From assembly GCA_018064455.1 (NCBI GenBank), contig JAGHVH010000036.1, positions 1 to 49,070 of the forward strand: 49,070 nucleotides of DNA. Reading direction: 5' to 3'. Each line of letters begins with the position of its first letter. The stretch's first letter is position 1. Below, one piece after another: positions 22,611-30,164 of this stretch. A program made the position numbers and the translations under genes. Source of the DNA: Candidatus Limimonas egerieequi (GTDB taxonomy: Bacteria > Bacillota > Clostridia > Oscillospirales > Acutalibacteraceae). The notes below the pieces were generated by a model, which made no database searches, was not told the DNA's origin, and saw only the letters and a list, made by a program, of their open reading frames with translations.

Positions 22611-25082
22611 ATGAAAATTAGTAAAAGATTACTTGCTGTACTGATGGCAGTAGTAATGATACTCACCATCGTACCACTCGGACTTTTCGTTTTCGCGGAA
22701 GACCCAGTAAGGGAAACTAAGACATGGCATATTAAAACTCTTGATGATTTCAATGATATCGGCAATGAGGAAAAGAATATGCTCTTGTCAGATAACTATA
22801 TCCTCGATAATGATATTATTCCGCAAACTGTTACAGACAAGATGATTGCTTGGCTTGCTTCTGATGAGGCAAATCAAATTGCAGTAAGTGAGAAGCTTGC
22901 TCCTTTGTATAGCATTTCATTTGATGAATCTGCTGCTCCTGACACCGATTATTATGAGAAGGGTGCAGGTGACGAATATAATAAAGTTGAGTTTACAGAA
23001 GGTAAACAATATGAGCCAAACGTATATTACGTTTTGGAATATGTAATATCAACTGCTGAATCTGTTGTATCAGGCACTGATTATTATGAGAAGGTAGCAG
23101 AAGGCGAATATACTAAAGTTGAGTTTACAGAAGGTAAACAATATGAGCCAAACGTATATTATGTTTTGGAATATGTAATATCAACTACTGAATCTGCTGT
23201 ATCAGGCACTAATTATTATGAGAAGGTAGCAGATGGCGAATATACTAAAGTTGAGTTTGAACCAGCAAAACTTTATGAAAATGGTAAGTACTATAAATTG
23301 GTTTTAGCTGAAGGCGAAAAATTCACTCCTTCAATATTTGGTAGTTTGCTAGATGATGCATATACTAAAGCATATTCTACGATACAAGAATTGTCAGGCG
23401 TAAAAGATGGCGATGCTGATCCAAATACAATTGAAATGATAAGTGGCGCTTTTACGGGTACTTTTAATGGACAGGGCTATGTAATTGATCAGGTTGAACT
23501 GAAACAAACTACTGGAATATATTGCGGCCTGTTTGAAAATAATAAGGGTACTATTGAAAACTTAATTCTTGGTAATGAATTTGTGATTGAGTTTACACCT
23601 GATGTAAGTATGATAAGTCTTTTACACATCTTATTGGGATCAGGCGTTTATGCTGGAGGTATTACAGCAATTAATGCCGAAGGAGCCAATGTCAACAATT
23701 GTGATTTTAATGGTTTTGTTATAGTTGATTTTGCACCTTATTTTACAGAGGACGCTTTAAGTAAGGCAAAAGACAATATCCTTAGTGCTTTCTACTCCTT
23801 GCCTTTGGAAGCAGGCGGAATTGCCGGCGCAAATAATGGCACTATTGGTGATGATTGTTCTACAGCTTATGCCTATGTTGGTTCCAATTATTTTGGAGGA
23901 ACAGGAATTAAATTGGGCCAAAAAGTTGGTTCTGATAATGATATTTCAATGATTTCTGTTAATAGGAAAGTAGCAAACTTTGATAATGTACCAGAAAATC
24001 AAGTAGTGTTAAAAACAGAACAACTAAATGAAGAAGATAGATATCAGTTGTTAAAGGGAACTGATGCAGTTGGCGCATATACTTTCTACTATATAAGAAT
24101 GATTGCTTGCGAGCATTTGAATATTAAGGATGAAAATCATGTGCTTGCGGTTACACCAACATGTAAAACAGCAGGAAACATTGAATATTGGACTTGTCCT
24201 GATTGTAATCAAAAATTTGCAGGTCCAGAAAAGCCAACTATTGATTCTACTAGTGTTTTGACTGTAGGTCTTTCAAAAAATAGAACAAATCATGATGCTA
24301 CTACTGTAAAGCATACTGATGCAGCTGATCCAACTTGCGGAGCAGACGGTAACATAGAATACTGGTATTGCTCAACATGCAATGCATATATGATTGCGGC
24401 TACTGGTGCAGAAGATGAAACGGTAGTTACAATCGAAGGCGTTGAAGGCAACTTCATTGAAGTTGATCAGAGCGCAACAGTTGTAAAGGCAACAGGTGAA
24501 CATAGTGCAACACCATTTGCTGCAAATGATCCAACATATGAGTCGGATGGTAATAAAGCATATTGGTATTGTGATGAATGTAAGCAATATTTCCTTGAAG
24601 AAGCTTGCGAAACACCAGTTGATTATGATGAAGATATAGTGATTCCTAGATTGACTATTGAAGTAAAAGATTCTAGTAATTACACAAAAGAAACTGTGGA
24701 TAGTTTGAGCGCAATTATTGCTTCAATGCCAAGTTCTAAAGATGGTTTGAAATTATCTGATTTTATAGGCAACCTTAAAGATGGTTTGGAGTATGTTGTA
24801 AGGGATGCTGAAGGAACTGAAATAACAGATTCTGATGCGATTGTTCCAACAAATGCATCAGTTGAAATTAAGGATCATCCAGCATCTGCTGTAAAAGTTA
24901 TCGTTCGAGGTGACGCAAATGGTGATGGTGCTGTAGGCATTGCGGATTACATTACTATAAGAAAGAAGATTATGGAAACAACAACTCTTGATGCGATTGC
25001 GAGTATAGGTGCTGATGCTAATGGAGATGGCACTGTAGGTATTGCTGATTATATCGCAATTAAGAAATTGATAATGAAATAA
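22611..25082 (+). CDS. Secreted dockerin protein with tandem 44-residue repeats
   Basis: An 823-residue exported protein. A signal peptide (about 1-30, ending VFAE) is followed by a tandem 44-residue Tyr-rich repeat (about 113-216), a region with GLUG-like motifs (TGTFNGQGYVIDQV near 283-296 and GGIAGANNGTIGD near 404), and three modules of the type PTC..GN.EYW.C..C (about 503-675) common on surface proteins of gut Clostridia. The C-terminus is a type I-like dockerin: two calcium loops starting at residues 768 and 802, both of the form DANGDGxVGIADY. Dockerins bind cohesins to assemble cellulosome-like complexes; no cohesin is in this window. No catalytic domain is recognised, so a structural or adhesive role is more likely than hydrolysis. 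A membrane protein follows after 13 bases. Confidence 0.85.
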   Translation: MKISKRLLAVLMAVVMILTIVPLGLFVFAEDPVRETKTWHIKTLDDFNDIGNEEKNMLLSDNYILDNDIIPQTVTDKMIAWLASDEANQIAVSEKLAPLYSISFDESAAPDTDYYEKGAGDEYNKVEFTEGKQYEPNVYYVLEYVISTAESVVSGTDYYEKVAEGEYTKVEFTEGKQYEPNVYYVLEYVISTTESAVSGTNYYEKVADGEYTKVEFEPAKLYENGKYYKLVLAEGEKFTPSIFGSLLDDAYTKAYSTIQELSGVKDGDADPNTIEMISGAFTGTFNGQGYVIDQVELKQTTGIYCGLFENNKGTIENLILGNEFVIEFTPDVSMISLLHILLGSGVYAGGITAINAEGANVNNCDFNGFVIVDFAPYFTEDALSKAKDNILSAFYSLPLEAGGIAGANNGTIGDDCSTAYAYVGSNYFGGTGIKLGQKVGSDNDISMISVNRKVANFDNVPENQVVLKTEQLNEEDRYQLLKGTDAVGAYTFYYIRMIACEHLNIKDENHVLAVTPTCKTAGNIEYWTCPDCNQKFAGPEKPTIDSTSVLTVGLSKNRTNHDATTVKHTDAADPTCGADGNIEYWYCSTCNAYMIAATGAEDETVVTIEGVEGNFIEVDQSATVVKATGEHSATPFAANDPTYESDGNKAYWYCDECKQYFLEEACETPVDYDEDIVIPRLTIEVKDSSNYTKETVDSLSAIIASMPSSKDGLKLSDFIGNLKDGLEYVVRDAEGTEITDSDAIVPTNASVEIKDHPASAVKVIVRGDANGDGAVGIADYITIRKKIMETTTLDAIASIGADANGDGTVGIADYIAIKKLIMK
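22947..23258 (+). repeat. 132-bp tandem direct repeat within the dockerin gene
   Basis: Units start at 22947, 23079 and 23211, giving an exact 132-bp period (44 codons). The first two are full copies and nearly identical; the third matches for about 48 bp and then diverges. Each codes for YYEK...EYTKVEF...YEPNVYYVLEYVIST. The high DNA identity points to recent duplication and potential copy-number variation. Confidence 0.92.
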
Positions 25083-25095
25083 AGGGTGAAATGTA

Positions 25096-26808
25096 ATGAA
25101 GAAATTATTATCTCTTATAGTTGCTATTGTACTGATAATGAGTATTGTGCCTATATCGGCATTTGCTGCAGGAAGTATTTCTCCTTCAACTGGTATAATA
25201 GAAATTAAAACTGGTCAATCAAGTACTTTTTATATCAATGCTAATAACGCTGCTGGTCGTGTTGATATTTCAACAAGTGATTCAAGCGTTGCGTCTATAT
25301 CAACAAATAGTGTGTTTATTGATAGTGATGAGGGTAAAACAACATCTCAGGCAGTAACTGTAACAGGTAACAAGGCAGGAACTGCAAAAATTACTGTTAC
25401 AAACACATCGGAGACAATGACATATGATGGGGAAGGACTGGCAAATACTTATACAATTAATGTTACAGTAGTAACACCAGCTACAGCAGCTCCTTCCACA
25501 ACAAAGGCTCCAAAGCCAACAGCAGCTCCAGTTGCTCCAACAAAGGCTCCTGACAAGAAGGACGATACAACTACAACAACTAAGAAGACAGAAGATGTAA
25601 CAAAGGAAACAACAACTCTTAAGGTTAAGGATAGAGTTGAACTTAATGCTCTTAAAGTTGTAGCTAATAGTGATGTAGCAGTAACACTTGTTCCTGGAAC
25701 ATATGACTATGACATCACAGTTCCTGCTGGTACAAAGTCTCTTGCAGTTGATGCAACTGCACTTGATGATGCAACAGTAGAAGTAATTGGAAATGATAAC
25801 ATCTCTGATGGTAGCGTAGTTACTATTAACGTTACATCTAAGGATGGCGTAAAGACAGTTTATAATGTTAAGGTTGCTTATGCTGATGAACAGCAGCAAG
25901 CAAGACCAATAATTCAAAGAGAAGGCGTTTCTAAGGGCCTTGTAGTTATCATTGGTATTGCATTGTTCTTCCTTGGCCTTATCATTGGTCTTCTTCTTGG
26001 ATTCCTTATTGGTAAGAAGAAATATGAAAACACTGAATATGTAGTTGGCGGTGGCGACTTCGTATCAGGTAGCGCAGATGATGATGGTGTAGTATCACCA
26101 TTCCAGACATCAGGATTCAATTTTGAATCAGCAGGTGGCATGGGACTTAACTATGACTTCGCAAATGATGATTTTGAGGATTCAGCAGATGATGCAGTAT
26201 CACTTCGTGATCCTGTATATTCAGAGCCAGAAGCTCCTGTAATTGAATCAGCTGATGAGCCAGTTAATATCCCACCAGTAGCTCCTGTAATTCCTGTTGC
26301 AGAGCCAGTAGCTGCTCCTGCACCAGTAGTTGAGCCAACTCCAGCTTATACAGCTCCAGAGCCAGCTTACGCAGCTCCTGCTCCAGCATATGCTCCTGCA
26401 GCTCCAGTTGAGCCAGCTGCACCTGTAGCAGAACCAGCTCCTGCTTATGTTGCTCCAGAACCAGCTTACGCTGCTCCTGTAGTAGAGCCTGTAGCACCTG
26501 CTCCAGAGCCAGTAGCTCCAGTAGTTGAGCCAACATCATATGCTGCTCCTGTTGCACCAGTTGCAGAGCCAGCTCCAGCTGAACCAGTATCAGGCCTTGG
26601 CCTTATCAATTCGGCACTTAACGATGCTCCAGCAGCACCAGTAGCAGAGCCAGTTGCTCCAGTTATTGAGCCTGTAGCACCAGTTGCTGAACCTGTAGCT
26701 CCAGCTGAATCTTATGCAACACCATACGTTGATGATGCACCTCCAGTACTTCCTTATGAAGCTGGTACAGCATTTGGATCAATTCCATTTGAGCAGTCAG
26801 CTGACTAA
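25096..26808 (+). CDS. Single-pass surface protein: Big2-like and cadherin-like domains, TM, Pro/Ala/Glu tail
   Basis: The 570-residue protein has a signal peptide (1-25, ending AFAA), an immunoglobulin-like Big2-type domain (about 28-125), a Thr/Pro/Lys linker (TTKAPKPTAAP), a cadherin-like beta-sandwich segment (about 176-265), a membrane helix (about 281-304, followed by GKKKYE) and about 262 residues of low-complexity tail built from PVAEP/APAYAAP units. By the positive-inside rule the tail should be cytoplasmic, which is unusual for such sequence. It is co-transcribed with the dockerin gene (13-base gap) and ends at a strong terminator. A link between an outside-binding domain and an intracellular partner is inference; no enzyme domain is seen. 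Confidence 0.75.
   Translation: MKKLLSLIVAIVLIMSIVPISAFAAGSISPSTGIIEIKTGQSSTFYINANNAAGRVDISTSDSSVASISTNSVFIDSDEGKTTSQAVTVTGNKAGTAKITVTNTSETMTYDGEGLANTYTINVTVVTPATAAPSTTKAPKPTAAPVAPTKAPDKKDDTTTTTKKTEDVTKETTTLKVKDRVELNALKVVANSDVAVTLVPGTYDYDITVPAGTKSLAVDATALDDATVEVIGNDNISDGSVVTINVTSKDGVKTVYNVKVAYADEQQQARPIIQREGVSKGLVVIIGIALFFLGLIIGLLLGFLIGKKKYENTEYVVGGGDFVSGSADDDGVVSPFQTSGFNFESAGGMGLNYDFANDDFEDSADDAVSLRDPVYSEPEAPVIESADEPVNIPPVAPVIPVAEPVAAPAPVVEPTPAYTAPEPAYAAPAPAYAPAAPVEPAAPVAEPAPAYVAPEPAYAAPVVEPVAPAPEPVAPVVEPTSYAAPVAPVAEPAPAEPVSGLGLINSALNDAPAAPVAEPVAPVIEPVAPVAEPVAPAESYATPYVDDAPPVLPYEAGTAFGSIPFEQSAD
26272..26720 (+). repeat. Low-complexity Pro/Ala/Val/Glu coding repeats
   Basis: Degenerate 12-30 bp units based on GCTCCTGTAG.AGAGCCAG code for PVAEPVAP-like protein sequence in the C-terminal tail of the upstream membrane protein. 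Such DNA is prone to slippage, so unit number may differ between strains. Confidence 0.8.
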
Positions 26809-26819
26809 TAAATAAAAAG

Positions 26820-26853
26820 ATGCCCGGAATTTCGATTCCGGGCATTGTTTTTT
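26820..26853. terminator. Strong bidirectional terminator
   Basis: A perfect 11-bp GC-rich stem (26820-26830 with 26835-26845) closes a TTCG tetraloop and is followed by TGTTTTTTT. A-rich sequence on the left lets it also serve the convergent GntR gene. Confidence 0.93.
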
Positions 26854-26883
26854 TATATAATGTTTTAATTATTTAATACCTAA

Positions 26884-27606
26884 TTATACGCTAGCATATT
26901 TGAACAGGTGAGAAGAAATGAGCAATGTGCTGTGTGCTACTGGCTCTGCTGAAATGGAGTCTACATAGAACCAAGATGAAATCTGAACAACATCTTCACC
27001 AACGTTTAGGTTAAGAGCGTCTGCCTCAGCAGGAACAGCTTTTCTTTTGATAGTATCAGTAGAAATATGGCTAATTTCGGTACTCATCGCTGCATTAAGT
27101 TTTGAGTTGTATGACTCATCAAATTTGAAATTATTGCCAGCTAACTTAAATGCTTCCTCTGTAAAGTATATGCAGTCAAGCGCGATAGGGGAATCACTTA
27201 TAAGTCTGATTCGCTCAGCACCATGGATTTTGGTGCCTTCTTCCCAACGATTTAAGTACTTTATATTCTTCTTGTCTACTTTTCCAACAATTTCGTTTAC
27301 AACTTTAATATTGTCGATAAATCCAAGTGACTGTGCGGTAAATGAGAATGATGAAAAAGTAGTTATAGCATATTTGTCTGCTGGTGCAACAAAGGTGCCA
27401 ACACCTTGTTTTTTGTAGATAAGACCTTCCTCTTCAAGTTGGGCGAGAGCCTCGCGTACTGTTGCACGACCAACGTTTAACTCTTGCATGAGTTCACATT
27501 CTGTTGGCAACTTTGAATTGGCAGGATATTTTCCTGCTACGAGTAAGTTTTTAACATAGTCCTTAACATAGATGTAAAGAGTTGCAGCATTTTCTCTTTT
27601 TGACAT
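26884..27606 (-). CDS. GntR family transcriptional regulator (UTRA/HutC type)
   Basis: The 240-residue protein has an N-terminal GntR winged helix-turn-helix (about 10-75; LPTECELMQELNVGRATVRE and GLIYKKQGVGTFV) and a C-terminal UTRA effector-binding domain of the HutC subfamily (about 95-235). Such regulators usually respond to sugar phosphates, amino sugars or histidine derivatives. No obvious target operon lies beside it: it is convergent with the surface-protein operon and separated from the TetR gene by its own promoter. GGGGG precedes the ATG at 27606. Tandem 8-bp repeats at its predicted start site suggest autoregulation. Confidence 0.85.
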   Translation of the reverse strand: MSKRENAATLYIYVKDYVKNLLVAGKYPANSKLPTECELMQELNVGRATVREALAQLEEEGLIYKKQGVGTFVAPADKYAITTFSSFSFTAQSLGFIDNIKVVNEIVGKVDKKNIKYLNRWEEGTKIHGAERIRLISDSPIALDCIYFTEEAFKLAGNNFKFDESYNSKLNAAMSTEISHISTDTIKRKAVPAEADALNLNVGEDVVQISSWFYVDSISAEPVAHSTLLISSHLFKYASV

Positions 27607-27627
27607 TTCTTTGCCCCCAAATGTTAT

Positions 27628-27643
27628 GTTGTTCGGTTGTTCG
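27628..27643. promoter_or_regulatory. Tandem GTTGTTCG repeat at the GntR gene start site
   Basis: GTTGTTCG occurs twice head to tail (27628-27635 and 27636-27643). It lies immediately downstream of the minus-strand -10 box at 27652-27657, overlapping the predicted +1, and could be an operator. Most GntR operators are inverted rather than direct repeats, so this is tentative. Confidence 0.35.
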
Positions 27644-27651
27644 TTTTTTCT

Positions 27652-27681
27652 ATTTTATTACATAACAAACAGTTGGGTCAA
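27652..27681 (-). promoter_or_regulatory. Promoter of the GntR gene
   Basis: On the minus strand, TTGACC (27681-27676) and TAAAAT (27657-27652) are separated by 18 bp. Confidence 0.5.
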
Positions 27682-27705
27682 GTAATTTAAAGAAAAACCA
27701 TGTGA

Positions 27706-28275
27706 TTATTTTAAATTTTCGAACGATTCTACGAAAGAATCTGTCTTTTTTATGAAATCTTCAAGGCTTATATTTGGGTTTTTGATGTTCTTTTGGATGA
27801 TTAGACCATCGGAAACGAGAAGGCAAACCCAAGCGAGATAATCAGCGTTTTCAGAGCCTGAACGTTCCGCTATTTTTGTGGAGATAACATGCTGGAATTG
27901 GGTGTATCTTTCAATGAGTTTCTCACGTATTTCAGAGTTGTCTATACATGATTCAAAGATGAGCTGAATACGTGGACCGACAAGTTGTACATTCCTCTCT
28001 ATTACGTACTTAATAAGTCGGTGCATAGAGGTATCTTTTTCCTTGTTGTCAACCCATGTTAAAAAGTCGTTCCACTGCTGATTTAAGAAACGGTCAGTGA
28101 TATCGAGGAGTATGTCTTCTTTGGTCTTGTAATGATAGTAAAGAGTACCCTTTGATATGCCAGCTGTTGAGGCGATTTCCGCAAGGGAAATGTCTGCAAG
28201 AGAGTGGTTATCAAGGAGCTGTTCTGTTGTGTTCATTATGATATCTTTGACGTTATCTTTTCTTGGTGCAGCCAT
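27706..28275 (-). CDS. TetR family transcriptional regulator
   Basis: The 189-residue protein begins with the TetR-type helix-turn-helix (about 8-55), including ADISLAEIASTAGISKGTLYYHYKTK split across the recognition helices, followed by an all-helical ligand domain with no clear family assignment. I use the ATG at 28275 (MAAPRKDNVK), with GGAGG 5-6 bases upstream; a GTG further up overlaps that site. It is divergent from the GlpA-like operon, whose promoter is followed by a TetR-sized palindrome (28377-28394), so control of that operon is the simplest hypothesis. Ligand unknown; lipid-related effectors are plausible but unproven. Confidence 0.88.
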   Translation of the reverse strand: MAAPRKDNVKDIIMNTTEQLLDNHSLADISLAEIASTAGISKGTLYYHYKTKEDILLDITDRFLNQQWNDFLTWVDNKEKDTSMHRLIKYVIERNVQLVGPRIQLIFESCIDNSEIREKLIERYTQFQHVISTKIAERSGSENADYLAWVCLLVSDGLIIQKNIKNPNISLEDFIKKTDSFVESFENLK

Positions 28276-28305
28276 AAAAACCTCCACTTTTCGTGATTAG
28301 GCACA

Positions 28306-28334
28306 ATTGTATCATCTTTTTGTTGATGAGTCTA
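28306..28334 (-). promoter_or_regulatory. Promoter of the TetR gene
   Basis: On the minus strand, TAGACT (28334-28329) and TACAAT (28311-28306) are separated by 17 bp. The -35 box is weak (4 of 6). Confidence 0.45.
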
Positions 28335-28335
28335 G

Positions 28336-28364
28336 TTGATTTTACATATATAAAGTGGTATAAT
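28336..28364 (+). promoter_or_regulatory. Promoter of the GlpA-like/AGPS-like operon
   Basis: TTGATT (28336-28341) and a perfect TATAAT (28359-28364) are separated by 17 bp. The predicted start, near 28371, is just left of the palindrome at 28377-28394. Confidence 0.7.
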
Positions 28365-28376
28365 TATAGACAGTTA

Positions 28377-28394
28377 GTCGGTCGTTTGACCGAC
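28377..28394. promoter_or_regulatory. Candidate TetR operator
   Basis: GTCGGTC (28377-28383) and GACCGAC (28388-28394) form a perfect 7-4-7 inverted repeat, locally GC-rich in an AT-rich leader, at about +7 to +24 of the operon promoter. Size, symmetry and position fit a TetR-family operator. The divergent TetR gene starts about 100 bases away. Confidence 0.7.
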
Positions 28395-28430
28395 AAGCCG
28401 GAAAAATATAATTATAGAAGGTGTTACCAA

Positions 28431-30164
28431 GTGCCTAACATTAAAAAGATTCAGCGAAAGCTGGATAAGAAGTACGGCGGAAAAGTTCAAGTTACGCTTG
28501 AGGATGATATCATCAGACTCACAGGCGAACTTGAGAATTGGAGCGACGTGTATGGCGCGTGCGCGATGGCTGCGACGAAACGCAGTAACGTGCATGTGGT
28601 GAACGATATTAAGTTCACCGGTGCAGAGGTTCCACCTATGAGAGTACCAAGTCTTACCGACAACGCAGTGGACGGCAAGACACCAGATGTACTCGTCATT
28701 GGTGGTGGCATTTCTGGCTGCGCCATCGCACGCGAACTTTCCAAGTGGGATATGAGCGTTATGCTTATTGAGAAGAACCCTGATTTTGCAATGGGCGCAT
28801 CTGGCGCGAACGACGGAGAAGTTCACGTTGGATTTGACCTTTCAAAGGGTAGCCTCAAGCAGAAGTACGTTTTGCTCGGAAACAAATTGTATGACAAGCT
28901 TTGTGCTGACCTTGATGTTCCATTTAGGAGAGAGGGACAATACGTTCTCTTTACTCAGTGGTGGCTCTTTGTTCCACTTTTCTTCTTTGTACTTTGGAGA
29001 AAGTATCACGATGGTGTTAAGGACTCTCACTTCGTATTGAGAGGCAAGATTCGTCGTGATCAGCCAACATTTGATAAAAAGATTCTCTTTGGTGTATACA
29101 ACGACACCGCCGGCGTTGTTTGCCCATATGGACTTACCATAGCCCTTGCTGAGAACGCCGTTGAAAACGGCGTGGAAGCATATTTAAATACAGCAGTACT
29201 TTCAATGGATACTAACGAAAACGGTGGTATCGTTGCAGTACACACAAACCGTGGTACAATTAAGCCAAGAGTTGTAGTAAACGCAGCAGGCGTATTTGCT
29301 GATGATATTGCAGAGATGGCACATGACCGTTTCTATTCAATTCATCCACGCCGTGGTACAAACTCTATCCAGGATAGAAAGTCAGCAAACATAATAGATA
29401 CTGTAGCGTCAGTTCAGCACGTTAACTTGGCACTTGCCAAGAGCCACACCAAGGGTGGCGGACTTATGCGCACAGTTCATGATAACGTACTTGCTGGACC
29501 TGATGCTGTTGAGACTTATGCAAAAGAGGATACAGCAACACATCCAGAAAGTATCAAGGTTACTTATGATAAGCAGAAGGGTACAGTTCCACTTGCCAGT
29601 GAACGTGATATTATCACTTACTTTACAGGCGTACGAGCTCCGACTTACGAGGAGGACTTTGTAATTGAGTGGGGACGAAAGTGCAGCAATATGCTTCACT
29701 GTAGCGGTATCCAGTCACCTGGCCTTACAGCTGCTCCTGCTTTTGCCCTTGATATTGAAAAGATGGTTGTTGAGCGTATAGCACTTATCAAACCAGTTGA
29801 GAAGAAGCAGAAGTGGAATCCGGTAAGACATGGTGTACCAGTTCTCAAGGATATGTCTCCAGCAAAGCGTGCGGCATACATCCAAAAGAACCCTGATTAC
29901 GGTGTAATCATCTGTCGCTGTGAAGAGATTTCAAAGGGTGAGATTATTGATTGTCTTAACCGCCCACTTTGCCCACCAACAGTGGACGCAATCAAGAAGC
30001 GTATACGACCAGGTATGGGTCGTTGCCAAGGTGGTTTCTGCTCACCACTTATTACCAAGATAATTGCAGAGCATGAAGATATTGCTCTTTCAGATGTTAG
30101 AAAATCCACAGCAGAATCAGTGATCTGCTTTGGTGAAACAAAGGGAGGTAGTACTAATGATTAA
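28431..30164 (+). CDS. GlpA-like FAD oxidoreductase with BON-like N-terminus and BFD [2Fe-2S] domain
   Basis: A 577-residue flavoprotein of the DAO/GlpA family, whose members oxidise glycerol-3-phosphate or hydroxy acids. I choose the GTG at 28431 (AAGGTG 7 bases upstream); the longer reading frame runs back through the promoter. Residues 4-62 look like a BON domain (VTLEDDIIRLTGEL ... VVNDIKF). The FAD-binding GGGISG is at 91-96, and GIQSPGLTAAPA near residue 425 is the family's late motif. A BFD-type iron-sulfur domain closes the protein with C495, C497, C532 and C537. It overlaps the GlpB-like gene by 8 bases. Glycerol-3-phosphate is the favoured substrate by family, not proven. Confidence 0.85.
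   Translation: MPNIKKIQRKLDKKYGGKVQVTLEDDIIRLTGELENWSDVYGACAMAATKRSNVHVVNDIKFTGAEVPPMRVPSLTDNAVDGKTPDVLVIGGGISGCAIARELSKWDMSVMLIEKNPDFAMGASGANDGEVHVGFDLSKGSLKQKYVLLGNKLYDKLCADLDVPFRREGQYVLFTQWWLFVPLFFFVLWRKYHDGVKDSHFVLRGKIRRDQPTFDKKILFGVYNDTAGVVCPYGLTIALAENAVENGVEAYLNTAVLSMDTNENGGIVAVHTNRGTIKPRVVVNAAGVFADDIAEMAHDRFYSIHPRRGTNSIQDRKSANIIDTVASVQHVNLALAKSHTKGGGLMRTVHDNVLAGPDAVETYAKEDTATHPESIKVTYDKQKGTVPLASERDIITYFTGVRAPTYEEDFVIEWGRKCSNMLHCSGIQSPGLTAAPAFALDIEKMVVERIALIKPVEKKQKWNPVRHGVPVLKDMSPAKRAAYIQKNPDYGVIICRCEEISKGEIIDCLNRPLCPPTVDAIKKRIRPGMGRCQGGFCSPLITKIIAEHEDIALSDVRKSTAESVICFGETKGGSTND

Noticed and set aside
22947-23258. CRISPR-like or insertion-element repeats
   Set aside because: The repeats are directly adjacent, in frame and coding with a 132-bp period; there are no spacers, cas genes or terminal inverted repeats.
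25300-25917. Long Cys/Ser-rich leftward open frame opposite the surface protein gene
   Set aside because: It is antisense to a gene with signal peptide, domains and a ribosome binding site. Its composition (runs of Cys, Ser, Asn, Ile) is what the reverse of Thr/Ala/Val-rich codons gives, and it has no start signal.
28293-28430. 46-residue N-terminal extension of the GlpA-like protein
   Set aside because: It would run through the -35/-10 boxes and the operator palindrome. The GTG at 28431 has a ribosome binding site and starts the BON-like domain cleanly.
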